A stretch of 64,000 bases of DNA from Permianibacter aggregans (GTDB lineage: Bacteria; Pseudomonadota; Gammaproteobacteria; Enterobacterales; Permianibacteraceae), in the NCBI RefSeq assembly GCF_009756665.1, contig NZ_CP037953.1, positions 3,534,001-3,598,000 of the forward strand. Reading direction: 5' to 3'. The translations under genes were made by a program, and so were the position numbers. Below, piece by piece: positions 57,351 through 64,000 of this stretch (the first letter of the stretch is position 1; the number at the start of each line of letters is the position of its first letter). Under the pieces are notes generated by a model. The model was given only the letters and a program-made list of their open reading frames with translations, did not search any database and was not told where the DNA came from.

Positions 57351-60300
57351 ATGCTGACATTGCGTGGCGCTCCCGCCCTTTCGCCGTTCCGTCAAGCCAA
57401 ACTGCTGCAATCCGCCAAGACACTCGTGCCAACTGTGCAAGGCATTTACGCCGAGTACATGCACTTCGTCGATCTGGCGGCTGAATTGACGGCCGATGAG
57501 CGCCAGGTGCTGGATCAGCTGTTGAGCTATGGTCCGACATTGCCTCAGCAATCGACCGAAGGCACGCTGGTGCTGGTAACGCCGCGGCCGGGCACCATTT
57601 CGCCGTGGTCGTCGAAGGCGACCGATATCGCCGCCAATTGCGGCCTGAGCAAGATTCGCCGCATTGAGCGCGGCATTGCCTATTACCTGAAAACCAGCGA
57701 AGCGCTGAACGAAAGCCAATTGAGCAATGCCGGTGCCGTGCTGTTCGACCGGATGACGCAAGTGAGTTTCCATACGCTGGAAGCGGCCGAAGCGCTGTTT
57801 GCCAGCCACCAACCGAAACCATTCACGACCGTTGATGTCATCGGTCAGGGGCGCAAAGCACTGGAACTTGCCAATCGCGAACTCGGCCTGGCGCTGGCGG
57901 AAGACGAAGTCGATTATCTTGTTGCCCGTTTCACTGAATTGCAACGCAATCCGACTGACGTTGAGTTGATGATGTTCGCACAGGCCAACAGCGAACATTG
58001 CCGGCACAAAATTTTCAACGCTTCGTGGACTATCGATGGTGCCGAGCAGGAGCTGTCGCTGTTCAAGATGATCAAAAACACCTACGCCTGCAACAGCGAA
58101 GGCGTGTTGAGTGCCTACAAAGATAATGCCGCGGTCATGGCAGGCTTTGATGCCGATCGATTCATGACCAATGTTGAAACCGGCGAATACCGTTTTGTGC
58201 ACGAACCCGTGCACATTCTGATGAAAGTCGAAACCCACAATCACCCGACAGCAATTTCCCCGTACCCGGGCGCCTCGACTGGTGCCGGTGGCGAAATTCG
58301 TGACGAAGGCGCGACCGGCCGCGGCGCCAAACCAAAGGCCGGCTTGACCGGTTTCACCGTTTCCAATTTGCGTATTCCCGGTTACGAACAACCCTGGGAG
58401 CAGAACAATTATGGCAAGCCGTTCCGCATCGTTTCGGCGCTCGACATCATGCTCGAAGGCCCGATTGGCGGCGCCGCGTTCAACAACGAATTTGGCCGCC
58501 CGAATCTGAACGGTTATTTCCGCAGTTTCGAACAGGCGATTCCGGTTGGCGACAACGTCGAAGTGCGCGGTTATCACAAGCCGATCATGATCGCTGGCGG
58601 CCTCGGTAACATCCGTGCCGATCATGTGCAAAAAGGTGTCATGCAACCGGGCGATCACATTATCGTGCTTGGTGGTCCGTCGATGCTGATCGGCTTGGGC
58701 GGTGGCGCGGCCTCGTCGATGGCCTCTGGCGCCTCTGCAGCGGATTTGGATTTTGCCTCGGTACAACGCGACAACGCCGAGATGGAGCGTCGCTGTCAGG
58801 AAGTCATTGATCGCTGCTGGGCGCTTGGCGACAACAACCCGATTCGTTCGATTCACGACGTCGGCGCTGGTGGAATTTCCAATGCGCTGCCGGAACTGGT
58901 CAACGACAGCGAACTCGGTGCGCGTTTTGAATTGCGCGCCGTGCCAAACGCCGAGCCAGGCATGTCGCCGGTCGAGATTTGGTGTAACGAAGCGCAGGAA
59001 CGTTATGTGCTGGCGATTCCGCCTGAAAAGCTGTCGGTATTCGAAGCGCTGTGCAAACGCGAGCGCGCGCCGTTTGCTGTGCTTGGTCAGGCCACCAAAG
59101 AGCGCCATTTGCACCTGAATGACAAAGCCTTCAACAACGCGCCAATCGATATTCCGATGGACGTGTTATTCGGCAAGCCACCGCGCATGCATCGCGAAGC
59201 GAAAACCCGCGAATTGTCCTTGCCGGTGGTTGACATCAAGGCGTCGGTCAAAGAAATGGCCGAGCGTGTGTTGGCGCATCCAACCGTTGCCGATAAATCG
59301 TTTTTGATCACCATCGGCGATCGCACGATTACCGGCTTGGTTGCTCGCGATCAAATGGTCGGCCCCTGGCAGGTGCCCGTCGCCGATTGCGCCGTCACCT
59401 TGAGTGCATTGAGCGGTTACACCGGCGAAGCAATGGCGATGGGTGAGCGCACGCCGGTCGCGGTCATTGACGCCGCCGCGTCGGCCCGCATGGCCGTCGC
59501 CGAATCGATCACCAATATTGCGGCGGCCCGCATCAAGAAAATCAGCGACATTCGCCTGTCGGCCAACTGGATGGCAGCTGCTGGCGCCGAAGGTGAAGAC
59601 GCCAATTTGTATGCCGCCGTCAAAGCCGTTGGCATGGAGCTTTGCCCGGCCCTTGGCATCACCATTCCGGTCGGCAAAGATTCGATGTCGATGCGCACGG
59701 TATGGAATGAAGGCGAGCAGAAAAAATCGGTGACGGCGCCGCTCAGTTTGATCATCACCGCGTTTGCGCCGGTGCTCGATGCCCGCCAATCACTGACCCC
59801 ACAACTGGTTGAACTCGATAGCGAAACCCGTTTGCTGTTTATCGATTTGGCTCATGGCAAACAACGCCTCGGCGCCTCGATTCTGGCTACGTGCTTCGAG
59901 CAAATCGGCAACGATGCGCCGGATGTCGAAGACGCCGAATTGCTGAAAAATTTCTTCAACGCCATTCAACAACTGAACGATGAAGGCAAGCTGCTTGCCT
60001 ATCACGATCGCAGTGATGGCGGTTTGCTGGCAACCTTAACTGAGATGGCGTTTGCCGGCCATTGTGGTATCGACATCGATATCAGTGCGCTTGGTGCCAA
60101 CGCGATGTCGGCGTTGTTCAACGAAGAACTCGGGGCGGTTATCCAAGTGCGCGTCAGCGAACTGCCGCAGATTGGTGTCACGTTGCGTCAGCATGGCTTG
60201 ACCAGCGTCGACATCGGCAAACCCTTGTCGTTGCGCCAAGTCCGCATTCAGCACGAAGGCAAAACCCTGCTCAGCGAACCGACGATGGCGCTGAAGAAAA

Positions 60301-61235
60301 TCTGGTCGCGGGTTTCCTACGAAATGCAAAAGCTGCGCGACAATCCGCTTTGCGCCGAACAGGAATACGTCAGCAAAACTGACGACAACAATCCGGGCCT
60401 GACGCCAAAACTGACGTTCAAACCGGAACAGGATATTGCTACGCCATTTATCAATACCGGCGTCAAGCCTCGCGTTGCGATTCTGCGCGAGCAGGGCGTC
60501 AATGGTCAGCTGGAAATGGCAGCGGTGTTCATGCGTGCCGGCTTCAGGTCAGTCGATGTGCATATGAGCGATATTCTCAGCGGTCGCGTTTCCCTGAAGG
60601 ATTTCACCGGCTTGGTTGCCTGCGGCGGCTTTTCCTATGGTGACGTGCTTGGTGCCGGTGGCGGCTGGGCCAAGAACGTGTTGTTCCATCCGGAAACCCG
60701 TGATGAATTCGCGGCGTTTTTCGCCCGGGAAAACACTTTCTCACTCGGCGTCTGCAATGGCTGCCAGATGATGTCGCAATTGAAAGCCATGATCCCTGGC
60801 GCCGAACATTTCCCGCGTTTTGTTCGCAACGCTTCCGAACAATTCGAAGGTCGTCTAGCGATGCTCGGTTTGGAAAAATCGCCGAGCCTGTTCTTCAGTG
60901 ATATGGAAGGCTCGCATCTGCCGGTTGCCGTTGCCCACGGCGAAGGCCGGGTGGAAGCAACGGACGATGCGCTGGCCAATCTGCAGGCCAGTGGTCTGGT
61001 CGCGGCGCGTTGGGTCGATAACCACGGCAAGGTTGCCGAGCATTACCCGGCCAACCCGAATGGCGCACCGCATGGCATCGCTGCCGTGACCACACGCGAT
61101 GGTCGCGTGACGATCATGATGCCGCATCCGGAGCGCGTTTTCCGCACAGTGCAGCACTCCTGGGCGCCAGCCGAGTGGGGTGAAGACGGGCCGTGGCTGC
61201 GCATGTTCCGCAATGCCCGCAAGGCAGTGGATTAA
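57351..61235 (+). CDS. purL: phosphoribosylformylglycinamidine synthase
   Basis: 1294 residues, almost exactly the length of the large single-chain enzyme of gammaproteobacteria (1295 in Escherichia coli). It makes FGAM from FGAR, glutamine and ATP in purine synthesis. Start [14 protein letters not shown] at 57351. N-terminal domain about 1-160, two FGAM synthase domains ([47 protein letters not shown]), and a C-terminal glutamine amidotransferase with [12 protein letters not shown] (Cys) and PHPERVFR (His, Glu). Confidence 0.97.
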   Translation: MLTLRGAPALSPFRQAKLLQSAKTLVPTVQGIYAEYMHFVDLAAELTADERQVLDQLLSYGPTLPQQSTEGTLVLVTPRPGTISPWSSKATDIAANCGLSKIRRIERGIAYYLKTSEALNESQLSNAGAVLFDRMTQVSFHTLEAAEALFASHQPKPFTTVDVIGQGRKALELANRELGLALAEDEVDYLVARFTELQRNPTDVELMMFAQANSEHCRHKIFNASWTIDGAEQELSLFKMIKNTYACNSEGVLSAYKDNAAVMAGFDADRFMTNVETGEYRFVHEPVHILMKVETHNHPTAISPYPGASTGAGGEIRDEGATGRGAKPKAGLTGFTVSNLRIPGYEQPWEQNNYGKPFRIVSALDIMLEGPIGGAAFNNEFGRPNLNGYFRSFEQAIPVGDNVEVRGYHKPIMIAGGLGNIRADHVQKGVMQPGDHIIVLGGPSMLIGLGGGAASSMASGASAADLDFASVQRDNAEMERRCQEVIDRCWALGDNNPIRSIHDVGAGGISNALPELVNDSELGARFELRAVPNAEPGMSPVEIWCNEAQERYVLAIPPEKLSVFEALCKRERAPFAVLGQATKERHLHLNDKAFNNAPIDIPMDVLFGKPPRMHREAKTRELSLPVVDIKASVKEMAERVLAHPTVADKSFLITIGDRTITGLVARDQMVGPWQVPVADCAVTLSALSGYTGEAMAMGERTPVAVIDAAASARMAVAESITNIAAARIKKISDIRLSANWMAAAGAEGEDANLYAAVKAVGMELCPALGITIPVGKDSMSMRTVWNEGEQKKSVTAPLSLIITAFAPVLDARQSLTPQLVELDSETRLLFIDLAHGKQRLGASILATCFEQIGNDAPDVEDAELLKNFFNAIQQLNDEGKLLAYHDRSDGGLLATLTEMAFAGHCGIDIDISALGANAMSALFNEELGAVIQVRVSELPQIGVTLRQHGLTSVDIGKPLSLRQVRIQHEGKTLLSEPTMALKKIWSRVSYEMQKLRDNPLCAEQEYVSKTDDNNPGLTPKLTFKPEQDIATPFINTGVKPRVAILREQGVNGQLEMAAVFMRAGFRSVDVHMSDILSGRVSLKDFTGLVACGGFSYGDVLGAGGGWAKNVLFHPETRDEFAAFFARENTFSLGVCNGCQMMSQLKAMIPGAEHFPRFVRNASEQFEGRLAMLGLEKSPSLFFSDMEGSHLPVAVAHGEGRVEATDDALANLQASGLVAARWVDNHGKVAEHYPANPNGAPHGIAAVTTRDGRVTIMMPHPERVFRTVQHSWAPAEWGEDGPWLRMFRNARKAVD

Positions 61236-61257
61236 AAACGGAAACAAACTTTTTTCA

Positions 61258-61282
61258 GGGGGCGTTAAGCCCCCTTATTTTT
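61258..61282 (+). terminator. rho-independent terminator after purL
   Basis: GGGGGC-GTTAA-GCCCCC stem-loop followed by TTATTTTT, 23 bases past the purL stop. Confidence 0.9.
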
Positions 61283-61344
61283 CACCGTTGATTTTTCTGG
61301 TTCCGGTGTCATATTGGAGGCTTCACCGTCGCCGGAACTGATTC

Positions 61345-62907
61345 ATGCTGAAATTCACCTGCTGCAATGCCGTTCAGGCATTGGGCTGCAAAGAAAAATC
61401 CTCGCTGCTGACCGGTATCAAGCGCGGCATCGAACGGGAAACGCTGCGCGTCACCGGCAATGGTGAGTTGGCGCAAACGCCGCATCCATCGAGTCTCGGC
61501 AGCAAGCTGACCCACCCGTTTATCACGACAGACTATGCCGAAGCGTTGCTGGAGTTCATCACGCCGGCATCCAGCGAGTTTTCCCAGCCACTCGAATTTC
61601 TGACCAAGATCCACCAGTTTGTTGCGCGCCGCATTGGTGATGAACTGATGTGGAGCACGTCTATGCCCTGCATGCTCGGCGATGAAAAGCTGATTCAGAT
61701 CGCCGATTACGGCAGCTCCAATTCAGGGAAGATGAAATACGTTTATCGCGAAGGCCTTGGCCATCGATACGGCCGTCAGATGCAAACGATTGCCGGCGTC
61801 CATTACAACTGGTCGTTGCCTGAGGAATTCTGGCAGTGGCTGCAACAAAGCTGTGGCCACAAGGGCTCGCTGCGATCGTTCAAGGACGAGCGTTACTTCG
61901 CGTTGATTCGCAATTACCAGCGCTATTCCTGGCTGATTCCGTATTTGTTTGGTGCTTCGCCGGCAGTTTGTCGCTCGTTTTTGAAAGACGGTAAGCTGGA
62001 ATTGAAAGAACTATCACCACGTTCGTTATACGGCGAATACGCGACCAGTTTGCGGATGAGTGATATCGGTTATCAGAACAATGCCCAGGCCGGCATCAAT
62101 ATCCGTTTCGATAACCTGAACTCGTATCTCGATGGTATGGAGCATGCGATTCGCACGCCGGATCCGTATTACGAGAACATCGGCGTTGTTGTCGACGGCC
62201 ACTGGAAGCAATTGAATGGCAATTTGTTGCAAGTCGAAAACGAGTTCTATTCCGGCATTCGTCCGAAACATACGCCGGTGCTCGGCATGCGTCCATCAAA
62301 GTCGTTGCGACTGCACGGCGTTGAATACATTGAGGTGCGGCTGTTCGATATCGATGCGTTCAGTCCGATTGGCATCAATGAGGACATGATGCGTTTTGCG
62401 GACGTGTTGCTGCTGATGTGTTTGTTCCGCGAGAGCCCGCCGATTTCGCCACGCGAGGACGCCGAGAACAAGGAAAATAAACGCCGCGTGGTGTTGAACG
62501 GGCGTCATCCAGAATTATCGTTGCTGGTCTACAACAAAGAGCAGCCATTCAAGGACGTGGCGCTGGAGTTGTTTGACGACATGAAAGCCTTTGCCGATTT
62601 GCTCGATACCGCTTACGGTGGCAAGGCTTATCAGCAATCATTAGCTGATTTGCGTGAGCGGGTGCTCGATCCGGAGAAGACGCCGTCGGCGCGATTGCTG
62701 CGCGAAGCGATGGAAGTCGGCGGATTCTTCCGTTATGCATTGGGGCTCGCCAAGCAGCACCGCGACACGATTTTGTCGCTGCCGATCGATGAAGTGTTTG
62801 AGCGCCGTGCCGAGCAACTGGCTATCGAGTCTCTGGCTGATCAGAAAGCGATGGAGATGGGAGATACGCTGACGTTCGCTGAATATGTTGATCGCTATTA
62901 CGCCTGA
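61345..62907 (+). CDS. gshA: glutamate--cysteine ligase
   Basis: 520 residues, the proteobacterial type 1 enzyme (518 in Escherichia coli). First step of glutathione synthesis. Seen: GIERETLRV near residue 30, TTDYAEALLEFITPAS near residue 65-80 and VEVRLFDIDAFSPIGI. It follows purL behind a terminator, with the start after GCCGGAACTGATTC. gshB is not in the window. Confidence 0.96.
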   Translation: MLKFTCCNAVQALGCKEKSSLLTGIKRGIERETLRVTGNGELAQTPHPSSLGSKLTHPFITTDYAEALLEFITPASSEFSQPLEFLTKIHQFVARRIGDELMWSTSMPCMLGDEKLIQIADYGSSNSGKMKYVYREGLGHRYGRQMQTIAGVHYNWSLPEEFWQWLQQSCGHKGSLRSFKDERYFALIRNYQRYSWLIPYLFGASPAVCRSFLKDGKLELKELSPRSLYGEYATSLRMSDIGYQNNAQAGINIRFDNLNSYLDGMEHAIRTPDPYYENIGVVVDGHWKQLNGNLLQVENEFYSGIRPKHTPVLGMRPSKSLRLHGVEYIEVRLFDIDAFSPIGINEDMMRFADVLLLMCLFRESPPISPREDAENKENKRRVVLNGRHPELSLLVYNKEQPFKDVALELFDDMKAFADLLDTAYGGKAYQQSLADLRERVLDPEKTPSARLLREAMEVGGFFRYALGLAKQHRDTILSLPIDEVFERRAEQLAIESLADQKAMEMGDTLTFAEYVDRYYA

Positions 62908-62919
62908 CAAGGAAAAACA

Positions 62920-63396
62920 ATGCTGACCATACGTGCTGCCACAGCCGCCGATGTGCCACAAATTCAGCGTTTTATTGAAGCACTGGCCGATTACGAGAAA
63001 CTCAGTCATGAGGTGCAGGCCACCGAAGAAAAATTGAATGCAACCTTGTTCGGCGATAAACCGGCCGCCGAAGTATTGATTGCCGAATGGCAGAATAAAC
63101 CGGCTGGTTTTGCCTTGTTCTTCCACAATTACTCGACGTTTCTGGCCAAGCCCGGTATTTACCTGGAGGACTTGTTTGTCTACCCGGAATTTCGTGGCAA
63201 AGGCATTGGCAAAGCACTGCTGATCGAGTTGGCACGGCGCTGCGTTGAAAACGGGTTTGGCCGTCTGGAATGGTCGGTTCTTGATTGGAATACGCCGGCG
63301 ATTGATTTCTATCGCAGTCTCGGCGCCAAATTGATGGATGAGTGGACGGTCAATCGCGTCACCGGTGATGCGCTGCTGGCTTTGGCGAAGAAATAG
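62920..63396 (+). CDS. GNAT-family N-acetyltransferase (diamine acetyltransferase-like)
   Basis: 158 residues. LEDLFVYPEFRGKGIGKALL holds the acetyl-CoA loop, and WSVLDWNTPAIDFYRSLGA is the typical second half of the SSAT-like branch that acetylates polyamines or thialysine. The exact substrate cannot be read. It starts 12 bases after gshA with AAGGAAAAAC upstream, so the two are probably cotranscribed. Confidence 0.88.
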   Translation: MLTIRAATAADVPQIQRFIEALADYEKLSHEVQATEEKLNATLFGDKPAAEVLIAEWQNKPAGFALFFHNYSTFLAKPGIYLEDLFVYPEFRGKGIGKALLIELARRCVENGFGRLEWSVLDWNTPAIDFYRSLGAKLMDEWTVNRVTGDALLALAKK

Positions 63397-63536
63397 GCAA
63401 AAGCGTCGCCTCATTTGTATCGATTTGTAGCGGCGTTCATAACTGTTAACAGCTGAGCTATCGCTTGACGTAGTCGTCACTGTCGTAAACGCGCTAAGCT
63501 GCTGGCCTATTTTTGCCAGCACAAAAGGATTCCACC

Positions 63537-64000
63537 GTGCGTTTATCCACTCTTTCTGTTGCCACCTTGATGGTGTTCGGCAGTGCCATTGTCGCCGCTG
63601 CTGATACCACTACACTTGATATTCCCTACACCAAATTCACGCTCGACAACGGTCTGCGCGTCATCGTCCATGAAGACAAAAAAGCGCCGATTGTCGCCGT
63701 CAACGTGTGGTACCACGTTGGTTCCAAAGACGAGAAGGCAGGGCGCACCGGGTTCGCGCATTTGTTTGAGCACCTGATGTTCAACGGCAGCGAAAACTAC
63801 AACGATGAATATTTCGGTCCGTTCGAAAAAGTTGGCGCTACCGACATGAACGGCACGACCTGGCTGGATCGCACCAATTACTTCCAGAACGTGCCGAAGA
63901 CGGCGCTCGATATGACACTGTGGATGGAATCGGATCGCATGGGTCATATGCTCGGTGCCGTCACCCAAGAAAAATTGGATGAGCAACGTGGCGTAGTGCA
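63537..64000 (+). CDS. M16-family zinc metallopeptidase (5' part; runs off the right edge)
   Basis: 154 codons are present, from a GTG with AAAAGGA upstream. Signal peptide about 1-21 (IVAAA/DT). The inverted zinc motif HLFEHLMF (HxxEH) near residue 79 marks the pitrilysin/insulinase family, in the periplasmic branch (FTLDNGLRVIVHEDKKAPIV). The second zinc glutamate would be close to or beyond the edge. Such proteins degrade peptides in the periplasm and often work as inactive/active pairs; the partner is not visible. Confidence 0.9.
   Translation, partial: MRLSTLSVATLMVFGSAIVAAADTTTLDIPYTKFTLDNGLRVIVHEDKKAPIVAVNVWYHVGSKDEKAGRTGFAHLFEHLMFNGSENYNDEYFGPFEKVGATDMNGTTWLDRTNYFQNVPKTALDMTLWMESDRMGHMLGAVTQEKLDEQRGVV

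Noticed and set aside
1-64000. CRISPR arrays, tRNA/rRNA genes, prophage or integrase genes
   Set aside because: No regularly spaced repeats, tRNA cloverleaf sequences, rRNA segments or integrase-like proteins were seen.

Overview
This window comes from a gammaproteobacterial chromosome. The evidence is gene content and order: ruvCAB-ybgC-tolQRAB-pal-cpoB-queE-queC, rlmN-pilW-rodZ-ispG-hisS-yfgM-bamB-der, guaB-guaA-tadA, and mltF divergent from purL are all classic gammaproteobacterial neighbourhoods, and pyrC-motY-gloA is a Pseudomonas-like order. MotY, two chemoreceptors, FliA (sigma-28) type promoters and a PilW lipoprotein point to a cell with a polar flagellum and type IV pili. LapD/LapG and a GlyGly-CTERM surface protein point to regulated surface display. 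I cannot name the genus. There are no rRNA or tRNA genes, no CRISPR array and no prophage.

Layout. 1-5.8 kb: the 5' part of pyrC (leftward), motY behind a sigma-28-like promoter, a gloA gene broken by a 269-bp foldback element, a chemoreceptor with a hairpin-rich leader, and a convergent pair of small exported paralogues sharing one bidirectional terminator. 5.9-12.3 kb (leftward): lapD and lapG (a c-di-GMP receptor and periplasmic protease pair without its adhesin), a DUF523-DUF1722 (TudS-like) protein, a Kef-type antiporter and ferredoxin-NADP reductase. 12.5-14.6 kb: a choice-of-anchor H surface protein and a PhzF-family enzyme whose 3' ends overlap. 14.8-24.4 kb: Holliday-junction processing, the Tol-Pal envelope machine and queuosine precursor synthesis. 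24.5-34.9 kb: a DMT transporter, ndk, then the rlmN-to-der housekeeping cluster. 35-39 kb (leftward): a chemoreceptor with its own sigma-28-like promoter, an M23 peptidase and xseA. 39-43.9 kb: GMP synthesis genes, tadA, a GNAT enzyme and thpR. 43.9-51.3 kb (leftward): a six-gene operon of membrane-fusion protein, ABC ATPase, two FtsX/MacB-type permeases, an NtrC-type regulator and its histidine kinase. It is preceded by a well-spaced sigma-54 promoter and two upstream palindromes that look like enhancer sites for the operon's own regulator. 51.4-57.3 kb: accessory DNA, holding a 386-bp MITE-like element, mltF, then about 3.5 kb inserted between mltF and purL and bracketed by 38-bp direct repeats (37/38 identical). 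That insert holds two different IS200/IS605 transposase elements, a cysteine-rich secreted protein gene apparently split by one of them, and a lipoprotein gene. 57.3-64 kb: purL, gshA, a GNAT acetyltransferase and the 5' part of an M16 peptidase gene.

Most of the window is conserved housekeeping DNA. The parts most worth a second look are the self-regulated sigma-54 export operon with its palindromic sites, the repeat-bracketed island between mltF and purL, and the multi-arm foldback element inside gloA.
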